Of a DNA stretch of 22,546 nt, positions 1 to 8,879 are shown piece by piece. The position numbers were made by a program, and so were the translations under genes. Each line of letters begins with the position of its first letter. The first letter of the stretch is position 1. The stretch is taken from the IMG/VR virus record IMGVR_UViG_3300010389_000092, positions 5,974 through 28,519 of that record; one strand, given 5' to 3'. The stretch is from a virus. Under the pieces are notes generated by a model. It worked only from the letters and a program-made list of their open reading frames with translations. It had not been told where the DNA came from and did not search any database.

Positions 1-3000
1 GGTATATATTATGTAAAAAATCAAAGTCCGTCAACAATAAAGTTGTCATTAAGTAAAGAAAATTTATTTAATGGAAATTATTTATCAATAACTGGAGAAA
101 TAAGTGGAAAATTTTCATTTTTGGAATTTAATGATATTAATCTAAACTTAAAGAGTGTTTCCTCCCAAAGGTTGTTACGTAAAATAAGCAACCCTACTAA
201 TGAAAGTGATGTTTATCAAACTAATTACGGAACTACTGGGATATTCATTAATGGAGTAGAATTATTAAATTATAAATCAAAAGATAAAATATTTTATGGA
301 CCAATAGAAAGTATTAATGTATCTTCTGGTGGAGAAGGGTATGATGTTATTAATCCACCAGAAGTAAATATTTTAGATACTTTAGGCACTGGATGTGTTG
401 CACATTGCAGTGTTGTTGGTGTCCTTGAGAGGATTGACATTCTTGATGAAGGATTTGATTACCTAGATCCTCCTGTTATAACAATAACAGGAGGCAATGG
501 CGTAGGAGCATCTGCAGAAGCTAATTTAGGACAATTTGAGCATTCTACATCTTTTAATTCAGAAAATATATCTTTATTGGATTTTACAAATAATGTAATC
601 GGATTTAATACGTATCATAAGTTTAGAAATTATGAAAGAGTAATATATCAAACTTTCGGACAAACATCTCTATCTGGTTTGACTACAAATTCGGAATATG
701 TTGTAAAAACTATTGGAATTTCTTCTATTCAATTATTTAAATCTTTAGATGATGCTATCTTGGGAATCAATACTATTTCATTTTCTTCATCTGGAAAGGG
801 GGTACATGAATTTAAATCTACCAAGAAAAAAAATAAAATAAAATCCATATCAATTAAAAATTCTGGAAGTGGTTATTCAAATAAGAAAAGAACTACTTTA
901 CCGATCGGTATTAATACGGCCTCAAATACGATTAATATTAATAACCATGGATATCTTGATGGAGAAATTGTTAGATATGATGCAACAGGAATTTCTATTT
1001 CTGGGTTAAGTTCTGGGACATCTTATTATCTTAAAAAAATTGATAATGACAATTTTAAATTGTCTAAGATAGGAATAACAACAGAACAGAAAGATTATTT
1101 TTATAAGACAAATCAATTTATAAATCTATCATCTATTGGTTCAGGTTATCATATTTTTAATTATCCACCAATAGAAGTAAAAATAAGTGGAAAAATTGGA
1201 ATACAGACGCACCCCGGTCAAAATTTTAATGCAGTGATAAAACCAGTTTTTAGAGGAAAAGTAGAAGATATTTTTGTCGAATTTGGAGGAACTTCTTACG
1301 GAACAGATGAAATAATTAACTATAATAGACAACCATCTATAAGTCTTTCTTTCGGTTCTGGTGCAGAAATTACTCCTATTGTTTCGCAAAATGGAAGTAT
1401 TGTCGATATAATAGTGCAGTCTGGAGGTTCTGGGTATAATAGCCAACCAAACATAGTTGTGAGTGGATCTGGCAGCGGCGCAGTATTAGTTCCAATTATA
1501 TCTAATGGTTCAATTAAAGATGTAAAAATTATTTCAGGTGGAGGCGGATATTCCCAAAATAATATCGCTGTTAGCATTATTTCTTCTGGTTCTGGATTTA
1601 ATTATGATGCAAAAATAAAGTCTTGGACAATCAATTTATTAGAAAGAGTATTGGGAGATAATGCTAGAATCTCTAATGAAGGTGGTGTTTTATCAAACTC
1701 TAATTTTGGATTAAAATACACTCATATGTATGCACCGGAAACATTGAGATCAATATCTTATAGAGAAATTAGCGATGGATTATTAATTTCGGATATTGAA
1801 AATGATAATTCTAACGATAATCTTTATCATTCTCCTATTATTGGATGGTCTTATGATGGAAATCCAATTTACGGTCCATATGGATATTCATCCCCTAGCG
1901 GATCTTCTGGAGTAAAATTATTAAAAAGTGGTTATAAATTGGATATTAAAGAAAATAGACCAATTTCTTATCCACCGGGATTTTTTGTAGAAGATTATGA
2001 TTTTTTTGCAACAGGAGATCTTGATGAGAATAATGGAAGATTTTGCATAACTCCGGAGTTTCCTGCAGGAACATACGCATATTTTTGTACCCTCAATGAA
2101 AGTAAAAACCCAGAATTTCCATATGTTATAGGAAATACATATAAGTCAAAACCAATTGATTTTAATTTTGAATTACTATCGAATGATCAATATATTGATT
2201 TAAATAAAACAGATTGGATTAGAAATACTACACCATATAATTTATTGAATAAAAGGAGTGGTTATGACTATATTTTGGATATTAGTAACAATAAAATATC
2301 CACAATTTCGAATATTTTAGTTGGTTCTATTTCTTCTATTGCTGTCATAAGTGAAGGAAATAATTATAAAGTAAATGATGAAGTTATTTTTAATGGAAAT
2401 GAAAATAAAACAAAATGTTATGTATCTGAAATTAAAGGTAAGAAAGTATCGCAAATTGGAGTCAGTTTGACTTCTTTTGAAAATGTGGAATTATTTCCAC
2501 AACAGCAAGGTTCATATTTTCTAGGTTTTTGTGAAGTTCCCCACGGACTAAAAAATAATGATATTATATCAATATCTGGTTCTTACGAGTTTAACAAAGT
2601 ATCTCCGATTACAATTAATCAAAATATATTAGTATTAACTTCTGGGATAGGAACTACTGGAAATACTGGGATTGTTACATATTTTGGAGTTTCTGGTATT
2701 TTGGACTATCCAAATATTAGAGAAAATGATATTTACAATATTTTCGGTGAAGATGTAAAGATTTTAAATATTGATAAAGAATCTTCCAGAATAAAAGTTC
2801 TCAGAAATCGTAATAATATTTCTGGTATTTCTTCTTATTCTGCTGGAAGTTTATTAACTGAAAAAACAAGAAAATTTAAAGTCAATCTAGGTATAACTTC
2901 CAGTTTTTATAATTATGTACCAAATACTGAGTTTTATTTTGATCCCCAAGAGTCTTTAGCCAAAGGAACTTCTGGCATTACTTCTACTCTATATTTTTCC

Positions 3001-6000
3001 AATCCTGGATCAGGAGTTACTTCCACAACAATTCCAATAAAAACAATTTACCTGCCTAATCATAATTTACAAACCGGAACGAAATTAATATATTCTAATA
3101 ATGGTGGCAATTCCATATCAGTATCTACAAACACTACTTCATCATTTACTTTGAATGATAATTCAATAGTATATGCTGTAAGAATTAATAATAATTTAAT
3201 TGGAATTTCTACAGATAAGGTTGGGATAAATTCCAACGGAAACTACATTGCAATTGGCACTTCATCTTCATCTGCAGATACTTTATATTTTGTTGGCAGC
3301 GGAAATGGTTCTTATCATAGTCTAAAAACAGATTATTTGGATAATTTGAGTGTAGAAATTTTAAATTCTCAAGTTACTGTTTCCACAGCATCTAGTCATG
3401 GTCTAAATTTAAAAGATACTGTTAAAGTGTCGATTAAATCTGGTATTACAACAACTGTTGTTGTTAAATATGATGATTACCATAGAAGATTATTAATCAA
3501 CCCTAAACAAATTGAAGATATTGATTTAATAGAGGATACTTTAACGATAACAAATCATGGATACTCCACTGGAGATAAAATAGTCTACAGTGCAATCAGT
3601 CCAATAGGCGGATTAAATAATAAAGGTATATATTATATCGTTTCTGTTAGTAAAAATAAATTTAAATTAGTAAATACATTTTTTGACTCACAAAAACAAC
3701 TAGTAGATGCAATTAATCTTACTGCATTGGGTACCGGAACAGTTTCTTCAATCAATCCTCCACTAAATTTTATCAATGGACAGACAATAGTATTTGATCT
3801 TTCGGATAGTTCTTTATCATATACTAGTTCTTCTACAAAACCTGCATTTGATTTTAATCTATATACAGATTCGCAATTTAAAAATAAGTTTGAATTCTCT
3901 GGGTTAAGTCAAGTATCAGAAGTAACAAAAGAAGGAATAATTGGAATAGATGCCACTGCAAAACTAACAATAAGCACAACAAATAATTTACCAAAAAAAC
4001 TTTATTATAATTTAACACCAATAAATCTTGATAATAACTTAGAAACAAAAATTGAAATTATTTCAGATAATGAACAACAAAATAACAACATAATAACATT
4101 TGGTGAAAGTAATTATTCCGGAGAATATATTATTTCTGGAATAACAACAAACACTTTCCAATATAGTTTGTCAAATATTTCGTCAAACGAAGGTAATTAT
4201 ACTCCATCAAATTCCATAATAAATTATACAACAACTTCATTATCTGCTTTTGGTGGAGTTGAAAAAATTGTAGATAGGGATAAGAACAAAAAATATAACA
4301 CGATCCCGCCAATTTCCGAAATTAATACTAACACTGGTACTAATTTATTGGTCGATGCAGTTAGTAGCAATATTGGTCGTATTAATAAAACTAAATTAAA
4401 TGATATAGGATACGATTACCCTTCAGATTTAACAATAAGACCCAAAGCTAAAATTCCCCAAGTATTGAAATTAGAATCTTTATCTATTTTTGAAAGTATT
4501 GGAGTAACTTCCACTGGAATTAATTACAATTCTCCTCCAGATTTGGTAGTCATCGATAGTTTGACAAATCAAATAGTTGACGATGTTGAATTGCAGTATA
4601 TTCTTGGAGAAAATAACGTTACAATAGTCAAAAATACTGCGGGTATTGGAAATTTGCCGCCAATTATAATACCAACAAATAATTCAAATGGAGTTGGAAT
4701 TAATTCCATAAGTTATGATGAAATTACAAAAGATGTAACAATAATTATCAATGGAACTTATTTAAATGAATCTCAGTTTCCCTTTGATGTTGGAGATGAA
4801 ATACTAGTCGAAAATGTAAATGTTATTTCTGGATCTGGAAAAGGATATAATTCGGAAAATTACAATTATGAATTTTTTACAGTAAAAACAATTACAATTA
4901 ATCCCGGAATAACAACAAATCCAAGTATCACGTACAATATTGCAGATGTAATAGAATCTGATCTTCCAGGTACTTATGATAATACATTTATAAGCGGTAG
5001 TGTAGTTCCGGTTAAAAATCTTGCAACATTTAAGTCTGTTTTAACCAGATTTCCTTATTTAATTGGGGAGGAAGTCGTATCAAAAGAATCAAGGGGAATT
5101 GTTGAGCATTGGGATAGTGATAATTCTTATCTAACAATTCTCAGTAGTGATGATTTTGAAGTTGGTAGTAGTATTTTTGGAAAAATATCAAATACACTTA
5201 ATTCTATATCCAAAATATACAAAACAGATAATATTTTCTATGAGGTTTCTTCATCATCAGTAAATAAATACGGATGGGAAACGGAGACTGGATTTTTAAA
5301 TAATGATCTTCAAAGAATTCATGATAACGATTACTATCAATATTTTTCTTATTCATTAAAATCTGAAGTTCAATTGAATGACTGGGATGAAATAGTTAGC
5401 AATTTAAATCATACTTCTGGATTTAAAAAATTTAGTAATCTTATTGTTGATAGTAATACTGGAATTTTGACCGCAAGTAATATTACAACTCAGGATAGTG
5501 ACATTAGTAGTTTTGCAGAAATAGATAGTTTTGTTGATGTAAATTGTGTTTTTGATTTTGACTCTGTAGCAGAAATTTCCGTTCAATTTCCAGATAGATA
5601 CAAATCAAATCAACTTTATATTCAAAATACTTTACTTAAAGATTATTTTGAAATGATTGGCAATAGAGTACTGATATTAGATGATATATCCGATATATTT
5701 GATAGTTCTAGACAAGATTTTGAAATCACTACAAATAATTATCCAATATTTAAAAGAGAATTTGTTGGTTCTGCAGTGAGTATATCCGATAATATTATTA
5801 ATATTCCTAACCATTTTTTTGTTACTGGAGAAGAGATTGTATATATTTCTCCAACGGACGGAACTGGAATAGGAATAGCAACAACTTCTATCGCAGGTAT
5901 AGGATTGACAGATCTTTTGCCACCAAAAATTTATATTGTAAAGGATAGTGAATTTGGTGTCAGAATTTCTGCTTCAGCATCAGAGTCGCTATTGGCAATA

Positions 6001-8859
6001 CCTACAGTTCTTCAAATTAGTGACGTTGGCACAGGAACTACTCACACATTTTTATCTAAAAAGCAAAACACGAGGGCATTAATCACAATAGATGGCATTA
6101 TCCAATCTCCTATTGTTTCAACTTCAGTAACAACTTCTACAACCTCCACAATATCAATCGGGACAGATTTAATACCGATCATCGGCGTTAGCTCTATTTT
6201 TGCAGGAAATTACATAAAAATAGATAATGAGATCATGAAAGTTTTATCATCAGATAATAATCAAATATCAGTAATTAGAAATACACTTGGAACAGGTTTA
6301 ACATCTCATGATTCGGGAAGTTTGGTCACTAAAATTAAGGGTAATTATAATATAATAGAAAATACATTATATTTTACTGAACCTCCTATCGGAAAAACTC
6401 CTATAGAAACATCATTGCCGGATGAGTTAGATTTTGTTGGAATTGTTACAAATTCGTCTTTCTCCGGAAGAGTCTTTTTAAGATCAGGTATAATTGATAC
6501 TAATAATGAAACATATGAAACAAATTATGTTTTTGATGATATTTCTAGTCAGTTTGATGGATTAAATAAATCATTTGAATTAAAATACGAAGGGCAATCT
6601 ATATCGGGTTTTTCTACTGGAAATTCTATTATTACTATAAATAATGTTCTTCAAACTCCAAATGGATTTAATGTTACTGGAGACTATTCGTTAGAAGAGA
6701 ATTTGGGCATAAGTACAATAAACTTTACCGGAACTGCTTCTTCTGTTTCATACGATACAAACACTGCAAATCTTCCTAGAGGGGGTATCATTGTTTCTGT
6801 AGGGTCTACTCAAGGATTTGGATATCAACCTTTAGTTTCTGCTGGAGGTACTGCAATAGTCTCTTCTGCAGGAACAATACAATCTATTTCTATTGGAAAT
6901 AGTGGTTCTGGATATAGATCAGGAATTCAAAATATTATTAATGTTGGTGTCAAAACTTACAACAATGGAGTGCAAAATATTGAATTTATTGGAATTGCTT
7001 CTGTTTTAAATGGAAATGTAGTTAGTGTTAATATCACAAATCCAGGTTTGGGATATACTACATCAAGTCCACCCACTGTGGTATTCGACTCTCCACTATC
7101 ATATTCAAATATCCCATTGGTTTACAGTTCAATATCTTCTGGAGTTGGAACTGGTGCAAAAGTTGACATTATTGTTGGCCAAGGTTCAAGTGTTATTTCT
7201 TTTGAACTAACTAACTTTGGATATGGATATGAGAATGGAGATATTTTAACAGTATCAATCGGTGGCACAACAGGTATTCCCACTACCGGCAATTCCTATG
7301 AAGAATTTAATCTTACTGTAGATCAAATATTCACTGATGATTTTTCTGGATGGTATCCAGGAGATTTTGAGGTTTTTGATCCGTTGGATAATTATTTTAA
7401 CGGATCAAGAAAATCATTCCCAATAAGATTAAATAATGTTCCCACAACAATTGCAAGTAAAAAGGGTTCTAATTTGAATCCAGAATCTGCAATTTTACTT
7501 TTTATAAATGATGTCCTACAAATTCCCGGAAATGGATATAGATTTGATGGAAGTATTATAACTTTTGATGAACCACCAAGAGGAACTACCGGAGAAGAAA
7601 CTGGGGATAAATCTAAAATTCTTTTCTACAAAGGTACTTCAAGTATAGATGTTATATTTAAAAATTCAATAGAAACAATTAAAATTGGAGATACTGTACA
7701 ATTGTCTGGAGATGATTTGCGATATAAACAAGATAAAAGACAAGTTATGGACATTAAATCTCCAGTAATAATCGAAACAAATGTCTATTCTGGACCAGGA
7801 ATTAATACCGATAGTTCGTATTTGAGACCTATTAATTGGTGTAGACAGACTAGTGATAAGTTTATTGGTGGATTAGAAGTAACAAAAAATAGAGAATTGT
7901 ATGAACCATTAATTTATCCAGCAACTAATATTATTCTAGGTGTTTCTACTGAATCTAATGAAATTTTTGTTGAAAGTGTTAAGACATTCTTCGACAATCA
8001 AAGAGAAGGGCCAACATATGATGTTATACTTCAATCACAAGATCAAAAGGTAGGCGCAGTTGCTAATGCAATTCTTACAGGTGATCAAGTTTCTTCTATA
8101 GAAATAACAAATCCAGGAAAAGGTTATGTTACTTCACCAACAATTACTATTGCATCTCCTACTGGAATAGGATCTACTGCAATTGCATTTGCTACCGTTT
8201 CTGACGGATCTGTTAGTGGGCCAATTACTCCAGTTGATTTTGGATCAGGTTATACTAATATTCCGGAAGTTATTATTTCGACACCAGATCCAATAGCGGA
8301 ATTTATTGAAGATGTTAGTTATGAAGGTGATTTTGGAATCATAACTGGAATACAAACTTCAACATATGGGGGTTCAAATGCATTAATATTTGACCTTTAT
8401 ATTCCAAATAATTCATATCTCAAAGATGTGTCAGTTGTTGGGACGGCTTTTACTGTAAGTGAAATTAAGGAAAATTATTATTTTGTAGTTTCAAATTCAA
8501 ATATCAGTGGAGTATCCACTTCAAAAACTGTGTCTGGCAACACTATAGGAACATCAAATTATATTGATAATGTATATCAAGTCGCGTCTGTCAGTATTGG
8601 AAGTACTTTTGTTCCGGGCGAAACTGGATTAGTTGATGTGGCAAAAGTGACGGTAAAAGTAGATTACCCCAACTCAATTGGAGTTGGTTATAGCAATTAT
8701 TACGGAAATTATAGTTGGGGAAGAATTTACAACTTTAAGAGAAGAGACAAATCTCCAAAATCTTTTGATGCGTATAATGAAAATGGATATTTGGGAATTT
8801 CATCTTCACCTATTCTTTATAGATATTCTCCATTAAAATACCAAGATTATAATTCATAA
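1..8859 (+). CDS. Giant mosaic repeat structural protein with YHYH domain, 5'-truncated
   Basis: The frame is open from base 1, so the true start lies upstream; the TTG at 43 is not credible because residues before it (GIYYVKNQ...) continue a repeat unit found elsewhere in the protein. At least 2952 residues are visible, ending at TAA 8857-8859. Seen in order, counting codons from base 1: Gly-Ser-Gly-Tyr repeats (about 100-175, 285-300, 420-535), a YHYH domain (about 569-717, with GWSYDGNPIYGPYGY, GRFCITPEFPAGTYAYF and VIGNTY), several 'NHG-x-x-G-D...YYV...F.L' units, FDG/NNVLQ modules (about 1895-2530), more Gly-Tyr repeats (2260-2400, 2700-2760) and a C-terminus ending YSPLKYQDYNS. No transmembrane segment or enzyme motif is evident. 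The gene lies directly before gp8, the slot of gene 7 in T4, so a baseplate-attached or fibre role is inferred. YHYH proteins are common in marine T4-like phages but their function is unknown. Confidence 0.85.
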   Translation, partial: GIYYVKNQSPSTIKLSLSKENLFNGNYLSITGEISGKFSFLEFNDINLNLKSVSSQRLLRKISNPTNESDVYQTNYGTTGIFINGVELLNYKSKDKIFYGPIESINVSSGGEGYDVINPPEVNILDTLGTGCVAHCSVVGVLERIDILDEGFDYLDPPVITITGGNGVGASAEANLGQFEHSTSFNSENISLLDFTNNVIGFNTYHKFRNYERVIYQTFGQTSLSGLTTNSEYVVKTIGISSIQLFKSLDDAILGINTISFSSSGKGVHEFKSTKKKNKIKSISIKNSGSGYSNKKRTTLPIGINTASNTININNHGYLDGEIVRYDATGISISGLSSGTSYYLKKIDNDNFKLSKIGITTEQKDYFYKTNQFINLSSIGSGYHIFNYPPIEVKISGKIGIQTHPGQNFNAVIKPVFRGKVEDIFVEFGGTSYGTDEIINYNRQPSISLSFGSGAEITPIVSQNGSIVDIIVQSGGSGYNSQPNIVVSGSGSGAVLVPIISNGSIKDVKIISGGGGYSQNNIAVSIISSGSGFNYDAKIKSWTINLLERVLGDNARISNEGGVLSNSNFGLKYTHMYAPETLRSISYREISDGLLISDIENDNSNDNLYHSPIIGWSYDGNPIYGPYGYSSPSGSSGVKLLKSGYKLDIKENRPISYPPGFFVEDYDFFATGDLDENNGRFCITPEFPAGTYAYFCTLNESKNPEFPYVIGNTYKSKPIDFNFELLSNDQYIDLNKTDWIRNTTPYNLLNKRSGYDYILDISNNKISTISNILVGSISSIAVISEGNNYKVNDEVIFNGNENKTKCYVSEIKGKKVSQIGVSLTSFENVELFPQQQGSYFLGFCEVPHGLKNNDIISISGSYEFNKVSPITINQNILVLTSGIGTTGNTGIVTYFGVSGILDYPNIRENDIYNIFGEDVKILNIDKESSRIKVLRNRNNISGISSYSAGSLLTEKTRKFKVNLGITSSFYNYVPNTEFYFDPQESLAKGTSGITSTLYFSNPGSGVTSTTIPIKTIYLPNHNLQTGTKLIYSNNGGNSISVSTNTTSSFTLNDNSIVYAVRINNNLIGISTDKVGINSNGNYIAIGTSSSSADTLYFVGSGNGSYHSLKTDYLDNLSVEILNSQVTVSTASSHGLNLKDTVKVSIKSGITTTVVVKYDDYHRRLLINPKQIEDIDLIEDTLTITNHGYSTGDKIVYSAISPIGGLNNKGIYYIVSVSKNKFKLVNTFFDSQKQLVDAINLTALGTGTVSSINPPLNFINGQTIVFDLSDSSLSYTSSSTKPAFDFNLYTDSQFKNKFEFSGLSQVSEVTKEGIIGIDATAKLTISTTNNLPKKLYYNLTPINLDNNLETKIEIISDNEQQNNNIITFGESNYSGEYIISGITTNTFQYSLSNISSNEGNYTPSNSIINYTTTSLSAFGGVEKIVDRDKNKKYNTIPPISEINTNTGTNLLVDAVSSNIGRINKTKLNDIGYDYPSDLTIRPKAKIPQVLKLESLSIFESIGVTSTGINYNSPPDLVVIDSLTNQIVDDVELQYILGENNVTIVKNTAGIGNLPPIIIPTNNSNGVGINSISYDEITKDVTIIINGTYLNESQFPFDVGDEILVENVNVISGSGKGYNSENYNYEFFTVKTITINPGITTNPSITYNIADVIESDLPGTYDNTFISGSVVPVKNLATFKSVLTRFPYLIGEEVVSKESRGIVEHWDSDNSYLTILSSDDFEVGSSIFGKISNTLNSISKIYKTDNIFYEVSSSSVNKYGWETETGFLNNDLQRIHDNDYYQYFSYSLKSEVQLNDWDEIVSNLNHTSGFKKFSNLIVDSNTGILTASNITTQDSDISSFAEIDSFVDVNCVFDFDSVAEISVQFPDRYKSNQLYIQNTLLKDYFEMIGNRVLILDDISDIFDSSRQDFEITTNNYPIFKREFVGSAVSISDNIINIPNHFFVTGEEIVYISPTDGTGIGIATTSIAGIGLTDLLPPKIYIVKDSEFGVRISASASESLLAIPTVLQISDVGTGTTHTFLSKKQNTRALITIDGIIQSPIVSTSVTTSTTSTISIGTDLIPIIGVSSIFAGNYIKIDNEIMKVLSSDNNQISVIRNTLGTGLTSHDSGSLVTKIKGNYNIIENTLYFTEPPIGKTPIETSLPDELDFVGIVTNSSFSGRVFLRSGIIDTNNETYETNYVFDDISSQFDGLNKSFELKYEGQSISGFSTGNSIITINNVLQTPNGFNVTGDYSLEENLGISTINFTGTASSVSYDTNTANLPRGGIIVSVGSTQGFGYQPLVSAGGTAIVSSAGTIQSISIGNSGSGYRSGIQNIINVGVKTYNNGVQNIEFIGIASVLNGNVVSVNITNPGLGYTTSSPPTVVFDSPLSYSNIPLVYSSISSGVGTGAKVDIIVGQGSSVISFELTNFGYGYENGDILTVSIGGTTGIPTTGNSYEEFNLTVDQIFTDDFSGWYPGDFEVFDPLDNYFNGSRKSFPIRLNNVPTTIASKKGSNLNPESAILLFINDVLQIPGNGYRFDGSIITFDEPPRGTTGEETGDKSKILFYKGTSSIDVIFKNSIETIKIGDTVQLSGDDLRYKQDKRQVMDIKSPVIIETNVYSGPGINTDSSYLRPINWCRQTSDKFIGGLEVTKNRELYEPLIYPATNIILGVSTESNEIFVESVKTFFDNQREGPTYDVILQSQDQKVGAVANAILTGDQVSSIEITNPGKGYVTSPTITIASPTGIGSTAIAFATVSDGSVSGPITPVDFGSGYTNIPEVIISTPDPIAEFIEDVSYEGDFGIITGIQTSTYGGSNALIFDLYIPNNSYLKDVSVVGTAFTVSEIKENYYFVVSNSNISGVSTSKTVSGNTIGTSNYIDNVYQVASVSIGSTFVPGETGLVDVAKVTVKVDYPNSIGVGYSNYYGNYSWGRIYNFKRRDKSPKSFDAYNENGYLGISSSPILYRYSPLKYQDYNS
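301..1650 (+). repeat. Gly-Ser-Gly-Tyr protein repeat region of the giant protein, N-terminal block
   Basis: Diverged units of about 35-40 residues share the pattern 'I..I.I.(N/S).G.GY....P.V.I....G.GA.A...' : SSGGEGYDVINPPEVNI, LDEGFDYLDPPVITITGG, KNSGSGYSNK, SSIGSGYHIFNYPPIEV, QSGGSGYNSQPNIVV, ISGGGGYSQNNIAV. They are interrupted at about 600-820 and 930-1090 by another unit type ('NHGYLDGEIVRYD...SYYLKKI...FKL'). The units are similar in protein but not in DNA, so they are old duplications rather than recent ones. Confidence 0.8.
469..494 (+). other. Perfect inverted repeat in the giant gene (11-bp stem)
   Basis: CCTCCTGTTAT (469-479) and ATAACAGGAGG (484-494) are exact reverse complements with an AACA loop. 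The segment codes for PPVITITGG, a Gly-Tyr repeat unit. The right arm contains AGGAGG, a strong ribosome-site-like sequence, but no start codon follows at a usable distance in a long frame. Confidence 0.8.
1705..2149 (+). other. YHYH domain within the giant structural protein
   Basis: The segment carries the sequence hallmarks of the YHYH family: YTHMYAPE, then LYHSPIIGWSYDGNPIYGPYG, a Pro/Tyr-rich link (SYPPGFFVEDYDF), LDENNGRFCITPEFPAG, TYAYF and PYVIGNTY. It is the only part of the giant protein that does not look like a short beta repeat. The family has no established biochemical activity. In this window it is flanked by Gly-Tyr repeats on the N-terminal side and by divergent beta modules on the C-terminal side, which suggests a folded head displayed on a repetitive shaft; that arrangement is inference. 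Confidence 0.85.
5689..6402 (+). repeat. Composite of three module types in the giant protein
   Basis: The order is: IFDSSRQDFEITTNNYPIFK (first part of an FDG/NNVLQ module), an 'NHFFVTGEEIVYI...IYIVKDSEFGVRI' unit (about 5790-6060), RALITIDGIIQSP (second part), an 'RN-LGT-SHDSG' unit (6118-6340), then NYNIIENTLYFTEPPIGKTP (third part). Uninterrupted copies of the FDG/NNVLQ module are at 6529-6720 and 7369-7590. Confidence 0.6.
6775..7290 (+). repeat. Gly-Tyr protein repeats of the giant protein, C-terminal block
   Basis: Units GFGYQPLVSAGGTAIV, GNSGSGYRSGIQN, TNPGLGYTTSSPPTVVF and TNFGYGYENGDILTVSIGG follow one another at 25-65 residue spacing, each preceded by a hydrophobic strand such as IQSISI or VVSVNI. 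Another pair lies at about 8050-8280 (TNPGKGYVTSPTITI, DFGSGYTNIPEVII). The pattern is the same as in the N-terminal block, in gp14, and in the inserted region of gp8. Confidence 0.8.
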
Positions 8860-8862
8860 ATA
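8855..8862 (+). promoter_or_regulatory. Candidate T4-type late promoter before gp8
   Basis: CATAAATA matches the T4 late-promoter box TATAAATA at seven of eight positions and overlaps the stop codon of the giant gene, 17 nt before the gp8 ATG. It is one of two such matches lying at gene borders in this window. In sequence this A+T-rich a chance match is easy, and the leader would be very short, so the call is weak. Confidence 0.3.
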
Positions 8863-8879
8863 GATAAAAAACCTAGAAA

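Noticed and set aside
43-45. TTG as the start of the giant gene
   Set aside because: The frame is open back to base 1, and the residues before the TTG continue a repeat unit (GIYYV...) found again at about 3625; the real start is outside the window.
1141-1577. Minus-strand open frames opposite the giant gene
   Set aside because: They are opposite repeat-rich coding sequence, are low in complexity and lack any start signal.
2186-2199. 14-bp A+T-rich palindrome ATCAATATATTGAT
   Set aside because: Composition makes such short A+T palindromes common; no context supports a role.
301-8280. Gly-rich repeats as a CRISPR array or tandem DNA repeat
   Set aside because: The repeats are visible only in protein; the DNA copies are diverged and unevenly spaced.
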